DNA of 64,000 nt. Source: Microbacteriaceae bacterium. GTDB taxonomy: Bacteria; Actinomycetota; Actinomycetes; Actinomycetales; Microbacteriaceae. Position numbers and translations under genes: made by a program. The notes beneath the pieces are model-generated. The model saw only the letters and a list, made by a program, of their open reading frames with translations, was not told the origin of the DNA and ran no database searches. How positions within the stretch are numbered: position 1 is the first letter of the stretch; every line of letters begins with the position of its first letter. This document shows positions 29,443 to 38,160 of the stretch, in pieces. The DNA is taken from contig SKHB01000022.1 of the NCBI GenBank assembly GCA_007117135.1, positions 1-64,000 of the forward strand, written 5' to 3'.

Positions 29443-30770
29443 GCTGAAAAAACGGTGTCATCCAGCGGTCCGACAGCGGTCGCTGACAGCCTGCTGGAGA
29501 CCAGCGTGTGGGCAATTCTCTGGACGTCCTCCAGTGTCACCCGATCGAGCCTGCGCATGGTTTCAGCGCGGTCAAGAAACTCACCTGTCACCAGTTCGGA
29601 CCGGCCAAGTCGCATCATGCGGGCCTCGGTGCCCTCGAGAGCTAACGCCGTTGCCCCTTTGATGTTTCCCACGGTTCTCTTGAGTTCGTGGTCGGTGACC
29701 CCGTCTTTGGCTATTGCCACCAGCTCGTCTCTCATCAACGCGACTACTTCTGCGGCGTTATCCGGGCTGGTTCCCGCCGCCATTCCCACCATTCCGGTGT
29801 CAGCGTATGGGGAAGCGAATGCGTATACCGAATAGGCAAGACCACGTTTCTCTCGGACTTCTTGGAACAGGCGTGACGACATCCCGCCCCCGAGCACGGT
29901 GGTCAACACACCGAGCGCCGGACGGTCAGGGTCGCCCGCGCGAAGCCCGGGCATACCCAACGCCACAACTGCCTGTTCGAGGGGCCTGGGGGTACATCGT
30001 TGAGACTGGCCGGGGGTAAAAATGGCGGGGTCGAAGGGTCGGCGGTGAACCGGGAACTCTGGGGTGTCCAGGTCCCATCCGGCGTCTCGCAGTGATGCGA
30101 CGACAAGGTCAACTAGTCGATCATGGTCGAGCGACCCGGCGACACTCACCACCAGCTCATCGGGCCGGTAGTAGCGGTGGTAGTGGGAGAGAACTTGATC
30201 GCGTCGGGCGTCTCGTATGGATTGGGGGCTGCCGCCGATGGGGCGGCCCAGCGGGTGGTCGCCGAGGACTTGTTCGGCAAGTCTTTCGTGGGCGACGTTG
30301 CTGGGGTCGTCATCAGCCATGGCTAATTCTTCAAGGATCACACCCCGTTCGATGTCGAACTCGTGAGCATCGATGACCGATGCTGCGACCATGTCGGAGA
30401 GAACCTCTATGGCCATGGGTAAGTCTTCGTCTTGAACTTTTGCGTAATAGCAGGTGTATTCCTTGGCTGTGAGCGCGTTATGTTCGCCGCCCACTTGGTC
30501 AAAGGCGACGGCGATATCTAGCGCCGAACGTCTTGGTGTGCCTTTGAACAGGAGGTGTTCCAGAAAGTGTGTCGACCCGTAGGCGATGTGGTCTTCATCT
30601 CGTGACCCGACGCCCACCCAGTAGCCGATAGTGGCACTCATGGCGGCCGGGATTTGCTCGGAGAGAATGCGGAGACCGCTGGGGTGCACAGTGCGTCGGA
30701 TAGTGGTCCCGCTACCGGATTCGAAACTCAGGTCGTGTACGTCAAGGGGAAGATCAATTGCGCCAGTCAC
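29436..30770 (-). CDS. M16 family zinc peptidase
   Basis: Inverzincin-type metallopeptidase of 444 aa. The catalytic motif is HFLEHLLFKGT (HxxEH), and the distal zinc glutamate is in DIERGVILEELAMADDD about 75 residues later. The R/Y pair typical of the non-catalytic half is in GLAYSVYAF. It is related to mitochondrial processing peptidase and pitrilysin and degrades peptides; the natural substrate is unknown. The GTG start has AGGA upstream. In many actinobacteria this gene directly follows pnp; here the rhodopsin gene lies between them. Confidence 0.93.
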   Translation of the reverse strand: MTGAIDLPLDVHDLSFESGSGTTIRRTVHPSGLRILSEQIPAAMSATIGYWVGVGSRDEDHIAYGSTHFLEHLLFKGTPRRSALDIAVAFDQVGGEHNALTAKEYTCYYAKVQDEDLPMAIEVLSDMVAASVIDAHEFDIERGVILEELAMADDDPSNVAHERLAEQVLGDHPLGRPIGGSPQSIRDARRDQVLSHYHRYYRPDELVVSVAGSLDHDRLVDLVVASLRDAGWDLDTPEFPVHRRPFDPAIFTPGQSQRCTPRPLEQAVVALGMPGLRAGDPDRPALGVLTTVLGGGMSSRLFQEVREKRGLAYSVYAFASPYADTGMVGMAAGTSPDNAAEVVALMRDELVAIAKDGVTDHELKRTVGNIKGATALALEGTEARMMRLGRSELVTGEFLDRAETMRRLDRVTLEDVQRIAHTLVSSRLSATAVGPLDDTVFSAL

Positions 30771-30820
30771 GAGTCCTCACCCTAGCTGACTGAAGCTCGT
30801 CGCGCAGGCGGTCCGCCCGC

Positions 30821-30858
30821 AAAAAGCAGTGGGGGCCGGACATTCGTCCGACCCCCAC
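30821..30858 (-). terminator. intrinsic terminator of the rhodopsin gene
   Basis: A 12-bp stem (plus strand gtgggggccgga with tccgacccccac, one G-U pair) and a 6-nt loop is followed on the minus strand by a TTTTT run. It lies 15 bp after the rhodopsin stop and before the M16 peptidase gene. Confidence 0.9.
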
Positions 30859-30872
30859 CGATTTGTTATCGC

Positions 30873-31598
30873 TTAGACGCGAGCCAGGCTGGCCTTCTTG
30901 GCGGCGTTGACGGCCACCATTCCGAAACCAACCTTGTTCAACACGTCCGCAATCACGAAGATGATTGCGGCCAGTGAGACAGCAAGAGCTGTTGGCGCGT
31001 TTGCAATTGAGAGGAACTCTTCGATTGCGACACCGATTGGGTAGATAGCCCAACCGATCAGCACGAAGCGACGCATGATCTTGACTGCGCTCTGGACATA
31101 GTCCGGCATGCCATCGATCTTGACCTGGTAAATCGCGTAGATGATGTAGAACCACGCGAGGCTGGAGATGATGAACATGACCCAGTTGTAGATCGTGCCG
31201 GGCTCTCCTGCTTCACCGAGGTAACCGGTCACGATCATAATGATGTCGGCGACGATGATGCGGGCCACGAAGCCCTTCTGAACGGCGCCGGCGATCGCGA
31301 GGATCAAACCGAACTCCACCAACAGCAGCGGCGTGGTCAGCAACCAGTCGATGTAGCGGTAGGGCATAGTTGCAGCAACTTCAGCTTCAGTGATATCTAC
31401 GTCTTCCGCGAAGCGCACAATACCGGTCATGATCCAGTACATGATCGCCGCGATGAAGGTAATGATTGCCGCGTAGGTTGCAGTTGCTCTGTGCTCAGGC
31501 TTGATGTCGTTGCGCTCGAGGATAAAATACAGCGTTCCCGCGGCCATACCGACAAACCCAAGCATGAAGAATGCCTGCGTAATGACGAGCAATTCCAT
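30873..31598 (-). CDS. light-driven proton pump rhodopsin (DTE type, green-tuned)
   Basis: Seven-helix microbial rhodopsin of 241 aa. Helix C reads RYIDWLLTTPLLLVEF: Arg81, counterion Asp84, Thr88 and proton donor Glu95 give the D-T-E pattern of outward proton pumps. Leu92 is at the spectral tuning position, which predicts green absorption. Helix F has WAIYP and helix G has Asp218 and the retinal lysine Lys222 (ADVLNKVGFG). Two deviations: Met53 aligns with the counterion-complex His75 of proteorhodopsin, and Phe142 occupies the site where carotenoid-antenna rhodopsins have Gly. The ribosome-binding site is AAAGGGAG. It has its own leader and terminator. No retinal or carotenoid gene is adjacent. 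Confidence 0.96.
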   Translation of the reverse strand: MELLVITQAFFMLGFVGMAAGTLYFILERNDIKPEHRATATYAAIITFIAAIMYWIMTGIVRFAEDVDITEAEVAATMPYRYIDWLLTTPLLLVEFGLILAIAGAVQKGFVARIIVADIIMIVTGYLGEAGEPGTIYNWVMFIISSLAWFYIIYAIYQVKIDGMPDYVQSAVKIMRRFVLIGWAIYPIGVAIEEFLSIANAPTALAVSLAAIIFVIADVLNKVGFGMVAVNAAKKASLARV

Positions 31599-31829
31599 GG
31601 CTCTCCCTTTTAACTAATTAGTTTGTGTTCTCCGCCCGCCGTCCGACGGTGGTTCGGCGGGAGGTGGGAGGGGTTCTCCCTGCCGGCGTGACCATTGGTT
31701 TTTGTCCACGCCAACGACGATTACGCTACCTCGCTCAGGACAATTTAGCTAGGAGGACACCAAGTTTAAGCTGAAAATTAGCTGAACGAAAAAGGGACTT
31801 CCGGGAAAAAAATATCAATTTATCGGCTC
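31599..31829 (-). promoter_or_regulatory. promoter and structured leader of the rhodopsin gene
   Basis: This 230-bp stretch has no ORF of note. Near the gene it contains a nested stem (plus strand cccgccg 31635-31641 with cggcggg 31655-31661, enclosing ccgtccgacgg) and a smaller gggag/ctccc hairpin (31666-31680). The distal half is AT-rich, unlike its surroundings, and should contain the promoter, but I could not fix a -10/-35 pair. Confidence 0.45.
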
Positions 31830-31871
31830 GGAAAGAAAAAGCGTGTCGGAGGTAACCCTCCGACACGCTTT
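31830..31871 (-). terminator. intrinsic terminator of pnp
   Basis: A 12-bp perfect stem (gcgtgtcggagg with cctccgacacgc) extended by AAA/TTT, with a 4-nt loop, is followed on the minus strand by a T-rich run. It lies 18 bp after the pnp stop and isolates pnp from the rhodopsin gene. Confidence 0.93.
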
Positions 31872-31888
31872 AGCCATTTTTGGCCGGA

Positions 31889-34123
31889 TTAGCCGTCTTC
31901 GCCCTCGGCCGAAGCCTCGGATGCATCGTCCCCAACAACGGGACTGAGCGACAACTTGCCGCGGTCATCAATCTTGGTGATTTCCACCTGGATGCGCTGA
32001 CCCACCGACAGGACATCTTCAACGTCTTCTACACGCTTGCCTCCGGCAAGCTTGCGGACTTCAGAGATGTGTAGCAGCCCATCTTTGCCGGGCACCAGTG
32101 AGATGAACGCACCAAACGTCGCGAGTTTCACGACCGTCCCCAGATATTGCTCCCCTACCTCAGGGTTGACCGGGTTTGCGATCGCGTTCACTCGAGCGCG
32201 AGCGTCATCGGCCATTTCTTGGTCGGTTGCACCGATATAGACCGTGCCGTCCTCTTCAATCGAGATTTGAGCGCCCGTTTCATCTTGAATGGCGTTGATG
32301 GTTTTACCCTTCGGACCAATCAGTTCACCGATTTTGTCGGCAGGAATCTGAACGCTAATCACGCGAGGGGCTGTCGGCGCCATTTCATCAGGTTCAGAAA
32401 TCGCAGCGTTCATCACTTCAAGAATCTTCAAGCGCGCTTCGCGAGCTTGCTCCAGCGCCTGCGCCAAAACCTGAGCGGGAATACCGTCGAGTTTGGTGTC
32501 GAGCTGAATAGCGGTGATGTAGTCGCTTGTTCCTGCGACCTTGAAGTCCATATCGCCCAGAGCATCTTCGGCACCGAGAATGTCGGTGAGTGCGCGGTAG
32601 CGCATTTCACCGTCTACCTCATCGCTGATCAACCCCATAGCAATACCGGCGACAGCAGCCCGCAGTGGAACACCGGCATTCAGCATCGACAATGTCGATG
32701 CGCACACCGACCCCATCGAGGTGGAGCCGTTCGAGCCGAGAGCTTCCGATACCTGACGAATTGCGTAAGGGAATTCGTCGCGGCTTGGCAAAACGGGAAC
32801 AAGTGCCCGTTCTGCAAGGAATCCGTGACCGATTTCTCGACGCTTCGGTGACCCCACTCGACCGGTCTCACCGGTGGAGTAGGGCGGGAAGTTGTAGTGG
32901 TGCATGTATCGCTTAGACGTCACAGGACTGAGCGAATCAATTTGCTGTTCCAATTTCAACATGTTCAGTGTGGTGACACCCAAAATTTGGGTTTCACCGC
33001 GCTGGAACAAGGCGGAACCGTGAACGCGGGGAATCACTTCCACTTCGGCGTCTAAACCGCGAATCTGTTCGGGTGTCCTTCCATCAATACGAATACCTTC
33101 AGTCAGCACGCGGTGGCGCATAATGTGCTTTGTTACTGACTTGTAGGCAGCAGAGACTTCGGCGTTGGCCGACTCAGGAAGTTCACCCGATTCAACCTTC
33201 TTCGCAATGTCTTCTTTCACCCGAACCTTCAAAGCGTCGTCGCGCTCTTGACGGGTGAGCTTGTCAGCAATCTGATACACCTCCGCCAACTCTGTGGCGG
33301 CAAACGCGTCCACCGCGTTGTACACCTCAGCGCTGTAAGCGGCGAACAGCGGGTAGTCCTGGGTCTCTTTCGCAACCTTGTCGGCAATTTTCTGTTGTGC
33401 GTCAACAAGCTGGCGAATAAACGGCTTCGACGCTTCAAGACCTTCTGCAACAACAGCCTCATTTGGCTTTTGGTGCCCCTGAGCAATCAGGTTCCAACTG
33501 CCCTCCGTGGCCTCTGCTTCAACCATCATGATGGCGACATCATCGCCGACGACACGGCCGGCAACGATAATGTCAAAGACTGCGCTCTCCAGTTGGCTGT
33601 GCTTAGGGAAAGCCACCCACTGGCCGTCAATGAGAGCCATGCGGACACCGGCAATCGGACCGCTGAACGGCAGCCCTGACAGCTGCGTCGATGCGCTCGC
33701 CGCGTTGATCGCTAAAGCGTCATAAAACTCGTCGGGAGCAATCGACAACACGGTCACCACAATTTGGACTTCGTTGCGGATTCCATCGACGAAGGATGGG
33801 CGAAGCGGCCGGTCAATCAGCCGACAGACAAGGATGGCCTCAGTGGAGGGGCGGCCTTCGCGGCGAAAGAACGATCCGGGGATCTTTCCTGCCGCGTAGG
33901 AACGCTCTTCAACATCGACGGTCAGCGGGAAGAAATCAAAACCTTCCCGGGGGTTTTTGCCGACACTCGTTGCAGAGAGCAACATAGTGTCGTCGTCCAA
34001 ATACGCCGCTACGGCGCCCTGGGCTTGCTGCGCAAGACGCCCAGCTTCAAAACGGATAGTGCGGGTGCCAAAACGGCCGTTGTCCAAGACTGCCTCGGAC
34101 CAGGTGATGTCGTCACCTTCCAT
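31889..34123 (-). CDS. pnp: polyribonucleotide nucleotidyltransferase (PNPase)
   Basis: Phosphorolytic 3'-5' exoribonuclease of 744 aa and degradosome component. It has two RNase PH domains ([20 protein letters not shown] and [18 protein letters not shown], with GFLAERAL and the active-site [19 protein letters not shown]), a linker helical domain, a KH domain ([18 protein letters not shown]) and a C-terminal S1 domain ([29 protein letters not shown]). It ends in an acidic tail. GAGGAG lies 8 nt before the ATG. A 250-bp leader with hairpins separates it from rpsO. Confidence 0.97.
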   Translation of the reverse strand: MEGDDITWSEAVLDNGRFGTRTIRFEAGRLAQQAQGAVAAYLDDDTMLLSATSVGKNPREGFDFFPLTVDVEERSYAAGKIPGSFFRREGRPSTEAILVCRLIDRPLRPSFVDGIRNEVQIVVTVLSIAPDEFYDALAINAASASTQLSGLPFSGPIAGVRMALIDGQWVAFPKHSQLESAVFDIIVAGRVVGDDVAIMMVEAEATEGSWNLIAQGHQKPNEAVVAEGLEASKPFIRQLVDAQQKIADKVAKETQDYPLFAAYSAEVYNAVDAFAATELAEVYQIADKLTRQERDDALKVRVKEDIAKKVESGELPESANAEVSAAYKSVTKHIMRHRVLTEGIRIDGRTPEQIRGLDAEVEVIPRVHGSALFQRGETQILGVTTLNMLKLEQQIDSLSPVTSKRYMHHYNFPPYSTGETGRVGSPKRREIGHGFLAERALVPVLPSRDEFPYAIRQVSEALGSNGSTSMGSVCASTLSMLNAGVPLRAAVAGIAMGLISDEVDGEMRYRALTDILGAEDALGDMDFKVAGTSDYITAIQLDTKLDGIPAQVLAQALEQAREARLKILEVMNAAISEPDEMAPTAPRVISVQIPADKIGELIGPKGKTINAIQDETGAQISIEEDGTVYIGATDQEMADDARARVNAIANPVNPEVGEQYLGTVVKLATFGAFISLVPGKDGLLHISEVRKLAGGKRVEDVEDVLSVGQRIQVEITKIDDRGKLSLSPVVGDDASEASAEGEDG

Positions 34124-34375
34124 GGAAATAACTCCTCTTTACTTAGGGTGCAGAGGAGAAACGCTCGAATTCCCAGTGCGGAAACTCGCAGTGCAAACGG
34201 GGCACGGTTGCCCGTGTCCTGACCTGGCCATCAGTAGAAGCGCACTGTCACACTGACAGTAGACCACCACCGGTGACCAGCAACACCACACGAATCTCTC
34301 TGCGGATTTTGCGGCGCCATCAGACGCCTGTCTAAGAGTAGCAGGAGCCGGCCCCTCGTGGCGGTTTTGAGCTAT
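34124..34375 (-). promoter_or_regulatory. rpsO-pnp intergenic leader with hairpins
   Basis: No convincing gene lies here. Two stem-loops are visible: actgtca/tgacagt (34244-34260, 3-nt loop) and ggcacgg/ccgtgtc near 34201-34219. In other bacteria the pnp leader folds into RNase III-cleaved hairpins for autoregulation, so these may serve the same purpose. A weak rpsO terminator may also be present next to the rpsO stop. Confidence 0.4.
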
Positions 34376-34645
34376 TTAGCGGCGAAGGCCGAGGCGCTCA
34401 ATCAGCGCCCGGTAGCGCTCAATGTCGATGCGCTGAAGGTAGCCCAGCAGTCGACGACGACGCCCAACAAGCAGCAGAAGACCTCGACGGGAGTGGTGGT
34501 CGTGCTTGTGGTCTTTGAGGTGTTCGGTGAGTTCCAAAATGCGGTGAGATAAAAGAGCGATCTGGACTTCAGGAGAACCAGTGTCACCGGGGTGGGTCTC
34601 ATACTGCTCGATAATGGACTTTTTGGTAGCGGGATCCATGGACAT
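34376..34645 (-). CDS. rpsO: 30S ribosomal protein S15
   Basis: S15, 89 aa, a primary 16S rRNA-binding protein of the platform. It has the conserved [24 protein letters not shown], the [12 protein letters not shown] rRNA-binding loop and the C-terminal [13 protein letters not shown]. The track ORF starts 15 codons earlier. The ATG at 34643-34645 has GGGTGG five nt upstream and gives [12 protein letters not shown], so I use it. It heads the rpsO-pnp pair. Confidence 0.97.
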   Translation of the reverse strand: MSMDPATKKSIIEQYETHPGDTGSPEVQIALLSHRILELTEHLKDHKHDHHSRRGLLLLVGRRRRLLGYLQRIDIERYRALIERLGLRR

Positions 34646-34745
34646 GATTCCACCCTGCACTTTCTTTTCTCGTTGCGCGGCGCCCACCACCCAATGTGTG
34701 AGCTCTCTTTATCCGCGGCCGTTACACGGCACAGTTCACCACGTT

Positions 34746-34758
34746 AGCACTAAGTGCT
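34746..34758. promoter_or_regulatory. 13-bp palindrome between divergent rpsO and PPOX genes
   Basis: AGCACTAAGTGCT is a perfect 6-1-6 palindrome in the shared upstream region, with a TAAACT -10-like box for the plus-strand gene about 30 bp to the right. It could be an operator; nothing else supports this. Confidence 0.3.
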
Positions 34759-34822
34759 TCCCCGCGCCGACACGGCCAGGAGTAAACTGGGCTCATCGAA
34801 GCCCTATAAGGAAGAAACGACA

Positions 34823-35227
34823 ATGAGTGATCTTGACAACCCGGTGACTGAACTATCCGAAGAAGAAGCATGGGAGCTTCTCGACAAACACATTGTGGGA
34901 CGCCTGGCTGCGACAGCGGGTGGAGTGCTCGATATTTACCCCATTACCTATGTGGTCGACAAGAAAACAATCGTCTTCCGCACGGGGCCCGGAACAAAAC
35001 TCGTCGAACTCACGATCAACGACAAAGTGGTGTTCGAAATCGACCACTGGGACGACACCGAGGGGTACAGCGTGATCATCCACGGGAGTGCGGAACAACT
35101 TGACACAATGGGCGAAATCGACCAGGCAAGAACCCTCGAACTGCAGTCACTGTTCCCCACGGAGCGACCACGATACGTGCGCATCACCCCGAACAGGGTG
35201 AGCGCACGACGGTTTCGTCGCGCCTAA
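34823..35227 (+). CDS. pyridoxamine 5'-phosphate oxidase family flavoprotein
   Basis: A 134-aa single-domain split-barrel protein. The N-terminal helix EEEAWELLDKHIVGRLAATAGG, the strand DIYPITYVVDKKTIVFRTGPGTKL and the VIIHGSAEQLDT segment match PPOX/nitroreductase-like FMN or F420 split-barrel proteins. Residues RTGPGTK mark the usual phosphate-binding turn. Whether it uses FMN or F420 cannot be told. The track start is 23 codons early; the ATG at 34823 has AAGGAAG nine nt upstream. It is transcribed divergently from rpsO. Confidence 0.8.
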   Translation: MSDLDNPVTELSEEEAWELLDKHIVGRLAATAGGVLDIYPITYVVDKKTIVFRTGPGTKLVELTINDKVVFEIDHWDDTEGYSVIIHGSAEQLDTMGEIDQARTLELQSLFPTERPRYVRITPNRVSARRFRRA

Positions 35228-35260
35228 GGCGAGCGTTATCGAGGTGTAATCCAAAAAGTC

Positions 35261-35290
35261 TTGACTGCGGGTTCCCGCAGCAGAGACAAT
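35261..35290 (+). promoter_or_regulatory. sigma70-type promoter downstream of the PPOX gene
   Basis: TTGACT (35261-35266) and GACAAT (35285-35290) are 18 bp apart, one of the best -35/-10 pairs in the window. The spacer holds the palindrome GCGGGTTCCCGC. It points into the 3' end of the opposing prsW gene, with no annotated gene to drive. Confidence 0.5.
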
Positions 35291-35298
35291 AGAAATAC

Positions 35299-35361
35299 AT
35301 GTACTCGCCGTCCAGGAGAGCCGGAGGCATCGCCCCGCCGCTGGGCGGCGAGGTTCGTTAA
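35299..35361 (+). CDS. putative leaderless 20-codon ORF
   Basis: ATG lies 8 nt after the -10 box of the promoter above, the spacing seen for leaderless starts in this window. It opens a 20-codon frame (MYSPSRRAGGIAPPLGGEVR) ending in TAA that overlaps the convergent prsW stop. The second half can fold into a CGCCG/CGGCG hairpin. It may be a small protein, a small RNA antisense to the prsW 3' end, or neither. Below the ORF-track size limit. Confidence 0.3.
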   Translation: MYSPSRRAGGIAPPLGGEVR

Positions 35362-36476
35362 CCGGCGAGACCCGCCCTCATTACTTCCCGCGCCTGTGCA
35401 ACTTTGACCAACCCCTCTTCCTCCCACATGGCGGTGGCTGCAGGCAGGCCCCTCGCGGCCCGATGCCGGTCAAACGCCAGCCGGGTCGTGTGTCTGACAA
35501 ATTGGTCAAACTCGGAGGCAATTCCTCTCGATTTCGCCCAGGCTCTCGCCTGCTTTCGCGCACCGGTGTCGGCAAGAAAAGCAATTTCACTGGTGTGTAA
35601 CCAGCCGAGTTTGCCGTAGTGAAAAAGATGTGTTTCTAAAACGGCCCCTTTTTGTCTCCGCAGCCATGCCACCCACGCGATGAGCCCTAAAAAGAGAGGC
35701 ACTTGGACGAGAAAAAAATAGGTGTAAAACGAGGTGACAAAAAACAGGGCGCCGTTCCAAAAAGCATGAAGTGCAATCGCGGGGATGAGCCCAACAACGA
35801 AGGGGCCGAGCGCCAAACCTTTCACTCCCCTTTCGGCCGCTCGGCCAAGGGAATATCCGACGAAAGCGGTAAACATCAGATGCGCAAAAGGAGACATGAG
35901 TCCCCGGCCGACAAAGGTGCCAAGAATCTGTCCGTCACCCCCCACGAGAGCTTGGCCGAAGTAGAGAATGTTCTCCGTGAAGGCGAACCCTGCTGCTGCC
36001 CATGCCGCGTACACGACACCGTCAATAGGTCCGTCAATACGACGTCTCCCCCACCAGAAAAGAAGCAGAACAGCAAGCCCTTTACCCACCTCTTCAACGA
36101 TCGGCGCTTGAATGGCCGCCCCCACAAACATGTCAAGTCGCTGGTCAGAAGCCACACGAACCCCGATGATGTCGTCGACAACTAAAGCCAACAACACGGC
36201 AACCGCCGCTCCGAAACCCATCGCAAACCAGGTCGCGCTGGGCGGTTCCGGCTCCCACGAATCTAGCCAGCGGATACCTGCAGCAACAATGCCGAGCGGA
36301 ATAAGGGCCAACACCGCGGCGAAAACGAAAACCCCCGGACCCAAAACACCTTGAAGCAAGTCGAAAACGAGGAGGGCTGCCCACCCGACCACGACAAACC
36401 CGACAACTGCAACCACCCCGACGAGGACACCCCTCCCCCGGCGGGGGGATCGAGTTGGAGGGGGAATATCAGTCAT
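35358..36476 (-). CDS. PrsW-family intramembrane metalloprotease
   Basis: Integral membrane protein of 372 aa with about eight hydrophobic segments. The family motifs are present: EEVGKGL (Glu128, Glu129), AAGFAFTENILYF, FAHLMFTAFVGYSLG and IALHAFWNGALFF, which supply the Glu and His residues thought to bind metal. About 110 cytoplasmic C-terminal residues follow the membrane domain. PrsW cleaves the anti-sigma factor RsiW in Bacillus; actinobacterial relatives are mostly uncharacterised and no anti-sigma gene is nearby. Its ATG overlaps the aspA stop by 8 bp. Confidence 0.85.
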   Translation of the reverse strand: MTDIPPPTRSPRRGRGVLVGVVAVVGFVVVGWAALLVFDLLQGVLGPGVFVFAAVLALIPLGIVAAGIRWLDSWEPEPPSATWFAMGFGAAVAVLLALVVDDIIGVRVASDQRLDMFVGAAIQAPIVEEVGKGLAVLLLFWWGRRRIDGPIDGVVYAAWAAAGFAFTENILYFGQALVGGDGQILGTFVGRGLMSPFAHLMFTAFVGYSLGRAAERGVKGLALGPFVVGLIPAIALHAFWNGALFFVTSFYTYFFLVQVPLFLGLIAWVAWLRRQKGAVLETHLFHYGKLGWLHTSEIAFLADTGARKQARAWAKSRGIASEFDQFVRHTTRLAFDRHRAARGLPAATAMWEEEGLVKVAQAREVMRAGLAG

Positions 36477-38025
36477 CGAGGGGGTCGGTCACGTCCTGTT
36501 CGATCACGTCAGGCAACGTAATGAGCCCTGTTTGGGCGACCAGCCCACTTAGCCTATCGGGGTGGAGAACCCGGTCGAGAGTCTCTTCATCGAGCAACCC
36601 CTCCGCCAAGACAAGCTCTCGAATAGTGTGTGAGCCCAGGAGCGCGTCGTGGGCCAAATGTGCTGCCTTCTGATAGCCGATGTAGGGGGTCAAAGCCGTC
36701 ACCACCCCCACACTGGAGGCCACCTGAAGGGCCAACCGTTCCGTGTTCGCTTCAATTCCGACAACACAGTTCTCTCGAAGCGTCCGGCAGCCGTTTGCCA
36801 ACCAGGCGAGGCTTTGCAAAATTGATGACGCAATGACCGGCTCGAAAGCATTTAGCTGTAATTGTCCCGCCTCCGCAGCAACCGAAACAGTGTGATCAGC
36901 TCCCATAATGGCAAACGCCACCTGGTTCACCACTTCGGGGATGACGGGGTTAACTTTCCCCGGCATAATCGACGAACCCGCCTGGCGGGCAGGGAGAGAA
37001 ATTTCTCCCAAGCCCGCTTGGGGCCCCGACGAGAGAAGTCGGAGGTCGTTGCAAATCTTGGACAATTTGACCGCGGTACGTTTCATCACACCGCTCAACG
37101 TCATGAAAACACCGGCGTCACTGGTGGCTTCGATGAGGTCGGGCGCTGTCCGGATATCGAGGCCGGTGATGTCGGCCAGGTGGGCTCGAACTGCTTCCGC
37201 ATAACCGGGGTCAGCAGTGATTCCCGTTCCGATTGCCGTCGCCCCCAGGTTTACTTCACAGAGGAAGGGGATAACTTCGGTCATCCGGTCGTGGTCTTCT
37301 CGGAGGGTGGTAGCGAAACCGCCAAATTCTTGTCCGAGAGTCATGGGGACTGCGTCTTGCAGTTGCGTTCTTCCCACTTTGAGGATATCGCGAAACTCTG
37401 ATGACTTATCTGAAAAGGCGTCCGCGAGCAAACGGTGTTCACTCAACACTCGTTTCACACCTAACACCATGGCGATTTTTATCGCTGTCGGGTACACATC
37501 GTTAGTGCTTTGTGATCGGTTGACATCGTCAATGGGGTGGAGAAACTCGTATTGGCCCTTTTGATGCCCCATGAGTTCCAACCCACGGTTGGCAATAATT
37601 TCATTAGCACACATATTTGTTGATGTTCCAGCACCGCCCTGGATAGCACCCACCACAAACTGGTCGTGGAGTGCTCCGTCAACAATTTCTTGACACACGC
37701 GGTCGATGATGTCCGCTTTTTCTGCACTGAGCGCCCCCAGGTCACGGTTTGCCCGGCAAGCAGCCTGTTTCACCCACGCCATCGCCCGGAGCAGGTTGGG
37801 ATAGTTGGAGATTGCTCGCCTGGTAATCGGAAAGTTCGTCAACGCCCGGGCGGTGTGAACCCCCCAATAGGCGTCTGCAGGAACAGGGAGTTCACCAAGA
37901 GAGTCGCGCTCGACTCGAACGGGAATATCTTTCCCCGATTCGTCTTTATCTGCGCCGGGAACGTAAACAGGTTCGCCGTCATCGGAATACACCATCGAAG
38001 GGCCAGGGCCAGTGGTGTGGACCAT
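36469..38025 (-). CDS. aspA: aspartate ammonia-lyase
   Basis: Fumarase/aspartase superfamily enzyme of 518 aa that deaminates L-aspartate to fumarate and ammonia. It shows the substrate-binding GGAGTSTNMCANEIIANRGLE, HPIDDVNRSQSTNDVYPT, the GRTQLQDAVPMTLGQEF catalytic segment and the superfamily signature GSSIMPGKVNP. The N-terminal 40 residues (acidic, VYVPGADKDESGKDIP) are longer than in E. coli AspA. Aspartase, rather than fumarase, is favoured by NMCANEIIANR. AAGGA lies upstream of the ATG. Confidence 0.92.
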   Translation of the reverse strand: MVHTTGPGPSMVYSDDGEPVYVPGADKDESGKDIPVRVERDSLGELPVPADAYWGVHTARALTNFPITRRAISNYPNLLRAMAWVKQAACRANRDLGALSAEKADIIDRVCQEIVDGALHDQFVVGAIQGGAGTSTNMCANEIIANRGLELMGHQKGQYEFLHPIDDVNRSQSTNDVYPTAIKIAMVLGVKRVLSEHRLLADAFSDKSSEFRDILKVGRTQLQDAVPMTLGQEFGGFATTLREDHDRMTEVIPFLCEVNLGATAIGTGITADPGYAEAVRAHLADITGLDIRTAPDLIEATSDAGVFMTLSGVMKRTAVKLSKICNDLRLLSSGPQAGLGEISLPARQAGSSIMPGKVNPVIPEVVNQVAFAIMGADHTVSVAAEAGQLQLNAFEPVIASSILQSLAWLANGCRTLRENCVVGIEANTERLALQVASSVGVVTALTPYIGYQKAAHLAHDALLGSHTIRELVLAEGLLDEETLDRVLHPDRLSGLVAQTGLITLPDVIEQDVTDPLDD

Positions 38026-38132
38026 TGGTTATCAATCCTTAGGTTTCAAACAAGACGGACGGCATCGCCCACGCCCAGTCTACGAGTGACGCCTCGAACA
38101 GCAGGTAATCAGAAAGGAGATTCTCCCCCCTT

Positions 38133-38138
38133 TACACT
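38133..38138 (+). promoter_or_regulatory. candidate -10 box of the mycoredoxin gene
   Basis: TACACT lies 22 bp before the ATG at 38161. The 11-bp palindrome GGAGATTCTCC overlaps the expected spacer just upstream. Confidence 0.4.
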
Positions 38139-38160
38139 GGGACAAAAGAAGGGACACAAC

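Noticed and set aside
30754-31155. 133-aa minus-strand ORF spanning the rhodopsin 3' end and terminator
   Set aside because: Out-of-frame overlap with the rhodopsin gene, rich in Arg and Cys, and it runs through the terminator hairpin.
32147-32851. 234-aa plus-strand ORF
   Set aside because: Antisense to pnp with no domain; pnp is fully conserved over this stretch.
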